This document shows, in pieces, positions 31,531 to 39,566 of a DNA stretch of 64,000 nt (positions are counted from its first letter, which is position 1; each line of letters opens with the position of its first letter). This DNA is from Sphingopyxis sp. (lineage in GTDB: Bacteria; Pseudomonadota; Alphaproteobacteria; Sphingomonadales; Sphingomonadaceae): assembly GCA_002733865.1 (NCBI GenBank), contig NVXM01000002.1, positions 207,974-271,973 on the forward strand, written 5' to 3'. The translations under genes and the position numbers were made by a program. The notes beneath the pieces were generated by a model that saw only the letters and a list, made by a program, of their open reading frames with translations, was not told the DNA's origin and did no database searches.

Positions 31531-32321
31531 TACGATTGCTCCTTGCGGGTGCCGCCAAAAATAATGCCACGGATCTGGCGTATCGGTCCCGACAACAGCA
31601 CCATGACCATATGGATCACGAAAAACAGTACCAACAGCGAGGCGGTGATAAAATGCACCGACCGCGCGGACTGGCGGCCGCCAAACAGGTCCGTCAGCAA
31701 CGGCCAGTTGGCGTCCATCGCAGGCGACATCGCCAGGCCGGTACATATCATCAGCGGCAGCAGGATGAATATCACCCCGATATAGGTCAATTTCTGGATG
31801 ACATTATAATCCTCGGACCACGATTGCCGGATGACGGAGATCCTCGTGTGATCGCGGAAGGATCGCCAAATATGGGAGGGCTTCCATTCCCGTTTTCGCA
31901 TGTGCAAATTTGTTTGGACATGCCGGTTCCAAAGCGACCGGATCATGAACAGCATCAGACCAAGGCTGAATATCCAGGCAAAGAAAAAGTGCCAGCGGCG
32001 GCCGTCGGCCAGACTGTACGAGGACGGTATGGTTGCCCAGCCGGGAAAGGCCCATGTGCGGGTTCGCCCTTCGCTATCCTGCCAGTTTCCCAACACCCCG
32101 GTCGTTTCAATGCGCGTTTCACCGATCCGGAGATATCCCATGGTCGATGACGAGCCGACCGCCATCCAGGCATAATCATCATTGGCCCCATATTCCCCCC
32201 AATAGAGCCGCGGATGGGCGTTGAAGATCGTCAGACCGCTCATCAGCAATATCAGCAGGCACAGCGCATTGACCGCGTGCCAAAGGCGCGTTGTCAGTCG
32301 ATGGCGGGGGTGGTTTTGCAT
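31530..32321 (-). CDS. Cytochrome b561-type membrane subunit
   Basis: 263 aa from ATG 32321, with AGGGA 8 bases upstream. Di-heme cytochrome b fold: RLWHAVNALCLLILLMSGL at the N-terminus, FFFAWIFSLGLMLF, a LPLMICTGLAMSP helix and ARSVHFITASLLVLFFVIHMV (each in part), with histidines placed to bind heme. It shuttles electrons between the quinone pool and the coupled molybdoenzyme. Between helices 1 and 2 is an unusually long, Trp/Thr-rich, presumably periplasmic loop (residues 45-85), also found in homologs of this type. Confidence 0.87.
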   Translation of the reverse strand: MQNHPRHRLTTRLWHAVNALCLLILLMSGLTIFNAHPRLYWGEYGANDDYAWMAVGSSSTMGYLRIGETRIETTGVLGNWQDSEGRTRTWAFPGWATIPSSYSLADGRRWHFFFAWIFSLGLMLFMIRSLWNRHVQTNLHMRKREWKPSHIWRSFRDHTRISVIRQSWSEDYNVIQKLTYIGVIFILLPLMICTGLAMSPAMDANWPLLTDLFGGRQSARSVHFITASLLVLFFVIHMVMVLLSGPIRQIRGIIFGGTRKEQS

Positions 32322-32599
32322 AAGAACGTCCCTTGGCATGAATACACTCTAGCTGCTGGTTCGACATTGCCAAGCCTATCGTTACTCTCAGCCGCCAAGT
32401 GATCATCTCACTCCGCCTCCCGCACCTATTCAATTCGTCGATTTCTTGGCCATCTTGCAGTCGCCGTTCAGAGTTGCAGGCCTATGAGAATCCCCGCCAC
32501 AGAAAATGGGGCGGATAGTGATATCGACCCTTTTTGTGCCTTTCCAAAATGCCCAAAATCCGGCAAAATACAGGCTCATGGTTTGAAGGATCGGATATT

Positions 32600-32989
32600 A
32601 TGAGCGCCTATAAACAAGTTGTAAAACTGGATCCTGATCCGCTTGCGCCCTACGCGATATCACCGGGGTGGCAGGTTGGCGATCTGCTGTTTCTCTCGGG
32701 CCAGGCAGCGATCAATGAACAGGGTGAGGTCGTCGGTCCCGCCGATTTCGACGCGCAACTGGCGCAGGTTTTCAAAAATATCGACCGCGTTCTGCATGCG
32801 GCGGGCAGCTCAAAGGACCAGATCGTCAAGGTCACCATCTATCTCACCGATATGCAGAATTTTCCCAAAATCGTGCAGGCCCGCAAAGTCTATTTTGAAT
32901 ATCCCTATCCGGCGGACACGATTGTCGAGGTACAAGCCCTGGCCTTGCCGGATCTAATGGTCGAGATTGACGTGATTGCGGCCGTCTAG
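32600..32989 (+). CDS. Rid-family (YjgF/YER057c/UK114) protein lacking the key arginine
   Basis: 129 aa, with [13 protein letters not shown], an [14 protein letters not shown] helix and [13 protein letters not shown], typical of the trimeric Rid fold. Enamine/imine-deaminating RidA enzymes carry an Arg just before the VEV strand (ARSCVEV in E. coli); here the segment is PADTIVEV, with Asp at that position, so deaminase activity is doubtful. The Glu of the final strand (VEIDVIA) is kept. The ATG at 32600 has AAGGA 10 bases upstream. Its TAG stop shares a CTAG with the convergent rlmN stop. Confidence 0.88.
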   Translation: MSAYKQVVKLDPDPLAPYAISPGWQVGDLLFLSGQAAINEQGEVVGPADFDAQLAQVFKNIDRVLHAAGSSKDQIVKVTIYLTDMQNFPKIVQARKVYFEYPYPADTIVEVQALALPDLMVEIDVIAAV

Positions 32990-34242
32990 CCCAGCGCCGC
33001 CTGTTTTTCTTCCGCCAGACGATCCAGTTCTGCGCGGCTCTTCTTCTCGCTGGCCGATTTCAACTGGCCGCACGCCGCCATGATATCGCGCCCTCTCGGC
33101 GTCCGAACCGGCGCACTGATGCCTGCGTCGAAGATGATCTTCGAGAATGCCTTGATCCGCTCCGGCGCGGAACATTCATAGTCGGAACCGGGCCAGGGAT
33201 TGAACGGGATCAGATTGACCTTGGCCGGCAAATCATATTTGCGCAGCAGATTGACCAGCTCGCGGGCGTCCTGATCGCTGTCATTCTTGTCTTTCAGCAT
33301 CACATATTCAAAGGTGATCCGCCGCGCATTATTGGCCCCGGGATAGTCGGCGCAGGCCTGCAGCAGTTCCTCGATCGAATATTTGCGGTTGAGCGGCACG
33401 ATCTCGTCCCGCGTTTCCTTGTTCACCGCGTGCAGCGAAATCGCTAGATTGACATTGATCTCGGCACCGGCGCGCGCGATCATCGGCACTACACCGCTGG
33501 TAGACAGCGTGATGCGGCGGCGGGACAGCGCCAGTCCGTCACCATCCATGACGATCTTCATCGCATCCCGGACATTGTCGAAATTATACAGCGGCTCGCC
33601 CATGCCCATAAGCACGATATTCGTCAGCAACCGGCCGTCGGACTTGTACGCCTGATTATATTCCTTGGTATTTTCCGATTCTTCGTCATCGGCAAAATCC
33701 ATCACGCCTTTCGGCCACTCGCCCAGCGCGTCGCGTGCCAGCATCACCTGTCCGACAATCTCGCCGGGGGTGAGATTGCGAACCAGCCGCATTGTCCCGG
33801 TATGGCAGAAACGGCAATTGAGCGTACAGCCGACCTGGCTCGAAATGCAAAGCGTGCCGCGATCCTCGTCGGGGATGAACACCATTTCATAATCCTGGGC
33901 ATCCGCCGAGCGCAGCAGCCATTTGCGGGTCCCGTCTTCCGAAAGATGCGCTTCGACAATTTCCGGCCGTCCGATGACAAACCGTTCGGCCAGCCAGGGC
34001 CGCAGCGCCTTGCTCATGTCGGTCATCTGCGCGAAGTCGCTGATCCCGCGATGGTACATCCAGTGGAACAGCTGCTTCGACCGCAGCTTTCCCTGTTTTT
34101 CCTCCAGCCCGGCGGCAATCAGCACTTCGCGTATTTCACCAACGCTGAGACCGATAAGGTCCAGCCTTCCGTCGGGGCGCGGAGTGACCTTGGCTGGCAA
34201 GGGAACGGGATCGATATGGCCGGGAATCTGCATGAGCGGCAT
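32986..34242 (-). CDS. rlmN: Dual-specificity 23S rRNA/tRNA adenine-C2 methyltransferase RlmN
   Basis: Radical-SAM enzyme methylating A2503 of 23S rRNA and A37 of some tRNAs. The iron-sulfur motif CTLNCRFC is at about residues 139-146; the GMGEPLYN motif and the C-terminal catalytic cysteine region (DIMAACGQL) are present. The start is set at ATG 34242 ([14 protein letters not shown]); ATG 34284 is in frame but runs into the upstream IalB-like gene. A short acidic insert ([19 protein letters not shown]) precedes the [11 protein letters not shown] strand. Third gene in the histidine phosphatase - IalB-like - rlmN series. Confidence 0.95.
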   Translation of the reverse strand: MPLMQIPGHIDPVPLPAKVTPRPDGRLDLIGLSVGEIREVLIAAGLEEKQGKLRSKQLFHWMYHRGISDFAQMTDMSKALRPWLAERFVIGRPEIVEAHLSEDGTRKWLLRSADAQDYEMVFIPDEDRGTLCISSQVGCTLNCRFCHTGTMRLVRNLTPGEIVGQVMLARDALGEWPKGVMDFADDEESENTKEYNQAYKSDGRLLTNIVLMGMGEPLYNFDNVRDAMKIVMDGDGLALSRRRITLSTSGVVPMIARAGAEINVNLAISLHAVNKETRDEIVPLNRKYSIEELLQACADYPGANNARRITFEYVMLKDKNDSDQDARELVNLLRKYDLPAKVNLIPFNPWPGSDYECSAPERIKAFSKIIFDAGISAPVRTPRGRDIMAACGQLKSASEKKSRAELDRLAEEKQAALG

Positions 34243-34265
34243 ATAAGGACTGTTTTGAGGAAAAT

Positions 34266-34760
34266 CTACCGCAAGCGCGAACATCCCAGCGATGCCGCGT
34301 CAATCGCCGTCGCCGCGCCGCGCAAGCGGTAGGCATCAACGATCGGCTTGCCGTCGCGACCGACGCTCTCCACGGTCATGCTGGTCGCCGACCGGATCGC
34401 GGCAACGATGGCGGCATCCATACGCTTGTCCTGCGACCAGCCGTCTCTGCGGCTGGCGGTCAGCTGAAACCGGCGACCGGCAATGCTCACCATCACCCGG
34501 CTGTTGGTCGAGCGGTCGCGGCTCAGGCGGACATGAAATTGCCGCCGGATTGACCGGTCAGGCCAGAAACCAATGGTGGCGAAGGATTTGCGCTGTGCCT
34601 TGCCGGTAATTTCTTCCGACTCCGCAATTGCATAGCAGCGCGGAACATCCGGATCGCGGAACGCGCCCCAGCTGTTGAATATGCCCAGAGAGTCTTTTGC
34701 GATCGCTGGTGTCGCAAGGGCAGATGCGGCCAATGCGAGAAGGACGAGCCGCTTTTTCAA
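34266..34760 (-). CDS. IalB-like (invasion-associated locus B family) secreted protein
   Basis: 164 aa with a cleavable signal peptide (cleavage after AIA, about residue 21). The body resembles the IalB/PF06776 pattern common in alphaproteobacteria: [18 protein letters not shown], a basic [10 protein letters not shown] strand, [11 protein letters not shown], and a closing AIDAASLGC with a second Cys likely paired to the first. Despite the name, a role in invasion is not implied. TTG start: its TTGA overlaps the stop of the phosphatase gene by 4 bases, a strong sign of coupling. Confidence 0.65.
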   Translation of the reverse strand: MKKRLVLLALAASALATPAIAKDSLGIFNSWGAFRDPDVPRCYAIAESEEITGKAQRKSFATIGFWPDRSIRRQFHVRLSRDRSTNSRVMVSIAGRRFQLTASRRDGWSQDKRMDAAIVAAIRSATSMTVESVGRDGKPIVDAYRLRGAATAIDAASLGCSRLR

Positions 34761-35401
34761 GCCTTCTCTCCCTCCCCTCCACCGAGATGAACGATCTCTT
34801 CCACACCATCACAAATCTCTACGATAGAGCCCTGCGGCAAGCCTTCTGCGATCGGCGCACCAAAGCGGGGGTGCGGGGCCATACCAGTCAGCAGACCGCG
34901 CAACACGCGGCTCGTCATGCCGTGACTGATCACCACCGCATCTCTGGAAAAATCCTGGTCCGCAATCCAATTTTCGAGCCGTTTTGCGATAGCCCGATAA
35001 TCCTCGCCACCGGGAGCCACGGTCACAAACAACCGCTCCGTTTCGTCAATTTCAAGTTTTCCGGCGAGATCGCGGTACCAAGCACCGCCCCATTCCCCCA
35101 TGTCGATTTCGCGCAGCCGCGGATCGCTGCGCGCCTGATGCCAGTCGGCGCCGACATTCTCGGCAATCAGCGACAAAGTTTGCAAGGCCCGATCGGTGTC
35201 GGAAGCGACAAGATCCAGTATCGGCTCCTCGGTTTCCAGATGCAGTGCCAGCGCGCGGCCCATTTCATCGGCCTGGGCGAAGCCTGTGCGGGTCAGTGGT
35301 GTGTGAACATGCTCGCCCTGAATCCGGCCCGCCAGATTGAAGATCGTTTCGCCGTGCCGCGCAATAAACAGGCGTTTACCGTTAGTGTCGATGCCGCTCA
35401 T
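34757..35401 (-). CDS. Histidine phosphatase superfamily protein
   Basis: 214 aa, with phosphoglycerate-mutase-like motif FIARHGETIFN (nucleophilic His within RHGET) and a second catalytic His in VVISHGMTSRVLRG. Substrate not determinable; such proteins dephosphorylate sugar phosphates, nucleotides or cobalamin precursors. Transcribed away from dnaN across 230 bases. Confidence 0.9.
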   Translation of the reverse strand: MSGIDTNGKRLFIARHGETIFNLAGRIQGEHVHTPLTRTGFAQADEMGRALALHLETEEPILDLVASDTDRALQTLSLIAENVGADWHQARSDPRLREIDMGEWGGAWYRDLAGKLEIDETERLFVTVAPGGEDYRAIAKRLENWIADQDFSRDAVVISHGMTSRVLRGLLTGMAPHPRFGAPIAEGLPQGSIVEICDGVEEIVHLGGGEGEKA

Positions 35402-35472
35402 ATTAACCCTATTCTGTCCCGAAATGGTAAAACCAACCCCTTACCACTGCGGCTTTAGCTGCCTCCACGCTT

Positions 35473-35481
35473 TTTTCCACA
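35473..35481 (+). promoter_or_regulatory. DnaA-box match upstream of dnaN
   Basis: TTTTCCACA matches the DnaA consensus TTWTNCACA exactly, about 150 bases before the dnaN ATG. Near-matches follow (TTTTTCACG at 35483). A single perfect box can occur by chance, so regulation of dnaN by DnaA is only a suggestion. Confidence 0.45.
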
Positions 35482-35631
35482 GTTTTTCACGGCATTATCG
35501 GTTATGGGAAGGCGATCGGGCTTGCCCTACGGGACTTTATTGTTAATGAAGCCATGGACTATCCGTGAACCAGACCGGAGTGCTTCCGCACATCTATTTT
35601 CACGGATAACTGGGAACAAGAAGGACGGTTT

Positions 35632-36747
35632 ATGAAAGCGACCATTGAACGCGCGGCATTGCTAAAGAGCCTGGGCCATGTCCAGTCCGTGGTTGAGCGG
35701 CGCAACACCATTCCCATATTGTCCAACGTGCTGATTGAGGCGAGCGCTGACGGCAGCATCAAGCTGATGGCAACCGATCTCGATCTGCAGGTAGTCGAAA
35801 CCGTGGAGGCCCAGGTCGAGACCGCTGGCTCGACCACCGTTTCCGCTCACACCCTGTTCGACATCGCCCGCAAATTGCCCGACGGATCGCAGGTCCAGCT
35901 CGACGCCGCCGATGGCAAGATGAAGGTCAATGCCGGTCGTGCGCGGTTCAACCTGCAGACGCTGCCGCGCGACGATTTTCCGGTCATCGCCGAAGGCGAA
36001 CTGCCGACCAGTTTCGAACTGCCGGCCACCTCGCTGATCCAGATTATCGACAAGACCCGCTTTGCGATCTCGACCGAAGAAACGCGCTATTATCTCAACG
36101 GCATCTTTCTGCATGTGCAGGATGAGGAAACGCCGGTGCTGAAGGCCGCTGCCACGGACGGCCACCGTCTCGCGCGCGTCACCCTGCCCCGCCCGGCCGG
36201 CGCAGAAGGCATGCCGGATGTGATCGTCCCGCGCAAATGCGTCAACGAACTCCGCAAATTGCTGGACGAGAACAGCGAATCTTCCGTGCAGATCAATCTG
36301 TCGGCCAGCAAGATCCGCTTCACGCTCGGCACCGCGATCCTGACCAGCAAGCTGATCGACGGCACGTTCCCGGATTACACCCGCGTCATCCCGACCGGCA
36401 ATGACAAGCTGCTCAAGATCGACCCGAAAAGCTTCGCCCAAGGCGTCGACCGCGTCTCGACCATCGCCACCGAAAAGACCCGCGCGGTCAAGATGGCGCT
36501 CGGCGACGACAAGATCACGCTCTCCGTCACCTCGCCGGAAAATGGCAAGGCCGAGGAAGAAGTGCCCGGTTCCTACAAGGACGACACATTTGAAATCGGT
36601 TTCAACTCGAAATATCTGATGGATATTCTCGGCGAGATCGAAGGCGATACCGTGGAGCTGCACCTCGCCGATGCGAGCGCGCCAACGCTGATCCGCGAGA
36701 ATGACAAGAGTGCAGCGCTATATGTGCTGATGCCGATGCGGGTTTAA
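35632..36747 (+). CDS. dnaN: DNA polymerase III beta sliding clamp
   Basis: Homodimeric ring that tethers replicative polymerase to DNA. 371 aa, three clamp domains: MKATIERAALLKSLGHVQSVVE at the start (shown in part), IEASADGSIKLMATDLDL, LPRDDFPVIAEG, and the C-terminal signature ending YVLMPMRV. The ATG at 35632 follows AAGAAGGACGGTTT. It is not beside dnaA or recF here. The upstream gap holds a DnaA-box match. Confidence 0.98.
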   Translation: MKATIERAALLKSLGHVQSVVERRNTIPILSNVLIEASADGSIKLMATDLDLQVVETVEAQVETAGSTTVSAHTLFDIARKLPDGSQVQLDAADGKMKVNAGRARFNLQTLPRDDFPVIAEGELPTSFELPATSLIQIIDKTRFAISTEETRYYLNGIFLHVQDEETPVLKAAATDGHRLARVTLPRPAGAEGMPDVIVPRKCVNELRKLLDENSESSVQINLSASKIRFTLGTAILTSKLIDGTFPDYTRVIPTGNDKLLKIDPKSFAQGVDRVSTIATEKTRAVKMALGDDKITLSVTSPENGKAEEEVPGSYKDDTFEIGFNSKYLMDILGEIEGDTVELHLADASAPTLIRENDKSAALYVLMPMRV

Positions 36748-36784
36748 ACGAGTCGGGATTCAACCGACTTTAGTGTTTTTGGAC

Positions 36785-36865
36785 GGACCATTCCCTCTCC
36801 CTTAAGGAAGAGGCTTGTGAAAACTTGGCAACTTGTTGTCTAGACGGAGCTGGGTGAGGGCTAAC
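36785..36865. repeat. Imperfect palindromic repeat downstream of dnaN
   Basis: CCTCTCCCTT/AAGGAAGAGG forms a hairpin (9 of 10 inverted matches at about 36788-36807), followed by GAGCTGGGTGAGGG about 40 bases on. It resembles a CCCTCTCCC...GGGTGAGGG repeat split by an extra ~30 bases. The remainder of 36748-37005 shows no gene. Confidence 0.5.
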
Positions 36866-37005
36866 CTGCCTATCGATCACAGAATAGCCTCATCAAACTG
36901 CGGCTAATCTTGCCGATAAGCCTCTGTATCATTCTTCATCGCGAGAGAAGGGCAAGATGGACTGGCATTTGTGCCCTCTGCCCAATATAGCGCCTCGCAG
37001 AACCA

Positions 37006-37443
37006 ATGACTCGGCCCTTCTCCCTTTCCCGGTTCCTTAAAACCAAAGCGGCGTTGCATGCTTTCGCAGTGCTCGCTCTGGTCGTCAGCGTGCTTGCCCC
37101 GCAAGGCTTTATGCCGACCCAGACCGCCGAGGGTTTCGCGATCAAGCTCTGCTCCGGTCATGCCAACAACCTCCTGACGGTAGCGCCGGACGATCCGGAC
37201 TATGCATTGCTCAAGCTGGTCTATGGCGACAATCAGAAAGATACACCCGAACCCGCGTCCAAACAGGACATATCGGCCTGCGCCTTTGCCTTCGGTTCCG
37301 CCTTCGGCCCCGCTGCAGAGACTCCCATGCTGTCGCCGCCAACGCTGCAACCGGCCACGCATGACCCCTCGGAGCCGCGTCGCTTTGCGCTGCGAAACCG
37401 GATCAATATCCCGCCGGCGACAGGGCCGCCTGTAGCCGTCTGA
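37006..37443 (+). CDS. DUF2946-like secreted or membrane-anchored protein
   Basis: 145 aa. One hydrophobic helix (about residues 15-32) precedes PQGFMPTQTAEGFAIKLCSG, matching the GFMP...LC pattern of DUF2946, a family often found beside copper and other metal genes (recalled knowledge). A second Cys lies in ISACAFAFG. The C-terminal third is Pro-rich. The ATG at 37006 has only a weak RBS. The next gene, 69 bases on, encodes a Met/His-rich outer-membrane-type protein, so a joint role in metal handling is plausible but unproved. Confidence 0.65.
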   Translation: MTRPFSLSRFLKTKAALHAFAVLALVVSVLAPQGFMPTQTAEGFAIKLCSGHANNLLTVAPDDPDYALLKLVYGDNQKDTPEPASKQDISACAFAFGSAFGPAAETPMLSPPTLQPATHDPSEPRRFALRNRINIPPATGPPVAV

Positions 37444-37512
37444 ACCCCTAGCTTTCATTTTGCAATGCGCCTGACGGCGATCATTGCGTTCAGACTATTA
37501 CAGGAAATTTCA

Positions 37513-38598
37513 ATGACGAAACTTGTTTTCGCAAGCGCGATGATCGCGTCTTGCACCCTATCCTCGCCTTTGCTGGCCCATGACGTAAGGGCCGACGACC
37601 ATGCCCCGATCGGCGTCATGGCCGACCATGCGCATAAAAAGGGCGAGGCCATGCTTTCGGTTCGCCATATGCATATGGAGATGGCGGGTAACCAGATCGG
37701 CACCGATAGTGTCTCGCCAGACGAAATCGTCACCACCGTCCCCAACCGCTTCTTTGGCATGCCGGGACAACCGCCAACCTTGCGAATCGTTCCAACCGCA
37801 ATGCGCATCGACATGACGATGATCGGCGCCATGTACGCGCCCACCGACTGGGTCACGCTGGTCGCGATGGGAAGCTATATCCAGAAGGAAATGGATCATA
37901 CGACCTATATGGGCGGCATGGGCACCAATGTGCGCGGGCAGTTCCAGACCAGCCCCGAAGGCTTTGGCGATATAACGGTCGGCGGTATTTTTCCGCTGCT
38001 CGGCCACGCGCCGAAAATGGCAGAGAGCGCTCGCGAACTGAACGTCCGGGCGGCGGTGTCGCTGCCCACCGGCTCCAACAGCGAGACCGCCGAGATCCTG
38101 ACACCGATGGGCGAAACCCCGACCGCCCGTGCGCCCTATATGATGCAAATGGGTTCGGGCACCTGGGACTTGAAACCCGCCGTCACCTACAAGGGCTGGG
38201 CGGGAAAATTTGGCTATGGCGCGCAATATGCCGGCACCATCCGGCTCGGCACCAATGATCAGGGCTACAGCTTCGGCGACGTCCACGAAGCCACCGCATG
38301 GCTCAGCTATCGCGCAGCCCAGTGGATCAGCCTGTCAGGGCGCGTCAAAGCCAGAACAACCGGTCGCGTTCAGGGCATGGATCCGGTGATCATGGGGCCC
38401 GTCCAGACCGCCAATCCCGATTTTCAGGGTGGGGAGCGCGTCGACCTGATCGCCGGTATCAATACGGTGGTGACCCACGGCGCATTGGCGGGCCACCGCT
38501 TTGGCCTGGAAGTCGGCGCACCGGTCTATCAGGATCTGAACGGACCGCAGATGGCCGGTGACTGGATGCTGACGGTCGGCTGGCAGAAGGCCTTTTAG
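37513..38598 (+). CDS. Met/His-rich outer-membrane beta-barrel protein (transporter-like)
   Basis: 361 aa with a signal peptide (residues 1-22, ending LLAHD near the cleavage site). The N-terminal mature part is rich in His and Met (DDHAPIGVMADHAHKKGEAML, in part; VRHMHMEMAG), a metal-binding composition. The rest alternates short amphipathic strands typical of a MetA-pathway/transporter-type barrel (PF13557-like), ending in a hydrophobic strand with terminal Phe (WMLTVGWQKAF), the outer-membrane insertion signal. The ATG at 37513 follows AGGAAATTTCA. A strong bidirectional terminator follows. Confidence 0.72.
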   Translation: MTKLVFASAMIASCTLSSPLLAHDVRADDHAPIGVMADHAHKKGEAMLSVRHMHMEMAGNQIGTDSVSPDEIVTTVPNRFFGMPGQPPTLRIVPTAMRIDMTMIGAMYAPTDWVTLVAMGSYIQKEMDHTTYMGGMGTNVRGQFQTSPEGFGDITVGGIFPLLGHAPKMAESARELNVRAAVSLPTGSNSETAEILTPMGETPTARAPYMMQMGSGTWDLKPAVTYKGWAGKFGYGAQYAGTIRLGTNDQGYSFGDVHEATAWLSYRAAQWISLSGRVKARTTGRVQGMDPVIMGPVQTANPDFQGGERVDLIAGINTVVTHGALAGHRFGLEVGAPVYQDLNGPQMAGDWMLTVGWQKAF

Positions 38599-38612
38599 GT
38601 CTGAAAACGAAG

Positions 38613-38640
38613 GCCCCTCCCGGATCCGGGAGGGGCTTTT
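38613..38640. terminator. Bidirectional rho-independent terminator
   Basis: GCCCCTCCCGGATCCGGGAG and the following GGGC form a perfect 24-bp palindrome (38613-38636). TTTT follows on the plus strand; on the minus strand the base run is only TTCGTTTT. It separates two convergent genes. Confidence 0.9.
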
Positions 38641-38647
38641 GCCGCAA

Positions 38648-39442
38648 TCAGCCTTCGAGCGCTTGCCAAGTCTTCGGGCCGACAATGCCATCCGCGCCCA
38701 GCTTCTTGTTCTTCTGGAACTGCTTGACGATGGTCTCGGTCGCAGGTCCGAAATCTCCGTCGATCGCCACCATATAGCCTTTCTCGCGCAGCATCCGCTG
38801 CAAATCAGATACCTGACCGCCCTTGAGGCCACGCCGCAATACCGGGCGAGGACCCGACTTTGCATTGGCCGCCTGCCCCAGCGCCTCAACCCGCGCGATG
38901 GCGGTTTTTGCCTTGCTGAGATAGCGCCGACGATCCTCGAGTCCGTTCAGGCCTCCGTTGACCGCCTTGGTCACCCGGATCAGGTCATCCCGATCACAAT
39001 GGCGATTGATTTTGCGATCTTTCCAATATTCGCAGGCAATGACCAGCGACGTCGCTGGCTCAGCCGCCAATTCAGGCTCGCCTTCCAGATCCATACCGAT
39101 TTTCTTGCCCAGAGCACGGTAATTGGCGCGTCCGGTCAGCTGCAACAAGCCGCGGCCTTTATAGCGCCGGCCATCGCCCGGTTCGCTATTGCCGAGATCC
39201 CTTCGGCCTTCATAAGCGGCTCCGGACGCAAATTCTTCAGTGGTTCGGAAGCCCGCCGATTCATGCGCGATCTGCGCCAGAAAATGGGCGATCCGCAAAG
39301 CGGTATCAATCTCATATTTCTCGAGCGTCGCCTGCATCGTCCCGGCAATGGCTTCGACAATCCGCGCCTGCTTGCTATGGTTTGCCCCCGAAAAGCGCGG
39401 CATAATATTGCGTAATACGTCTAAATCTATGGCGATCATCAC
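38648..39442 (-). CDS. GH19-type chitinase/endolysin-like protein with peptidoglycan-binding domain
   Basis: 264 aa. The N-terminal ~180 residues follow the glycoside-hydrolase-19 endolysin layout: AHFLAQIAHESAGFRTTEEF (catalytic Glu in HESAGF), a GAAYEGRRDLGN stretch, and YKGRGLLQLTGRANY (the second active-site region). The C-terminal ~70 residues form a peptidoglycan-binding domain (VSDLQRMLREKGY, then DGDFGPATETIVKQFQ). No signal peptide, as in many phage-derived lysins; no other phage genes are nearby. The ATG at 39442 has AGGAG 9 bases upstream. Likely cleaves cell-wall glycan. Confidence 0.87.
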   Translation of the reverse strand: MMIAIDLDVLRNIMPRFSGANHSKQARIVEAIAGTMQATLEKYEIDTALRIAHFLAQIAHESAGFRTTEEFASGAAYEGRRDLGNSEPGDGRRYKGRGLLQLTGRANYRALGKKIGMDLEGEPELAAEPATSLVIACEYWKDRKINRHCDRDDLIRVTKAVNGGLNGLEDRRRYLSKAKTAIARVEALGQAANAKSGPRPVLRRGLKGGQVSDLQRMLREKGYMVAIDGDFGPATETIVKQFQKNKKLGADGIVGPKTWQALEG

Positions 39443-39566
39443 ATTTTCTCCTGCTGAAAATGCGACCCTCTGTCAGCGGGTTTCCCTTCCCGCTTTCTGA
39501 TATGCAAAGATTACTACAAGCCATCCACCGCGAATAGGACCCAACGGACTCCCCTCGCTGCGGTCG

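Noticed and set aside
35662..36663. A 333-codon minus-strand open frame opposite dnaN
   Set aside because: Lies entirely within dnaN, which has full family motifs; composition is antisense-like.
36904..37458. A 184-codon minus-strand frame opposite the DUF2946-like gene
   Set aside because: The plus-strand gene has a hydrophobic helix and the GFMP/LC pattern; this frame has none.
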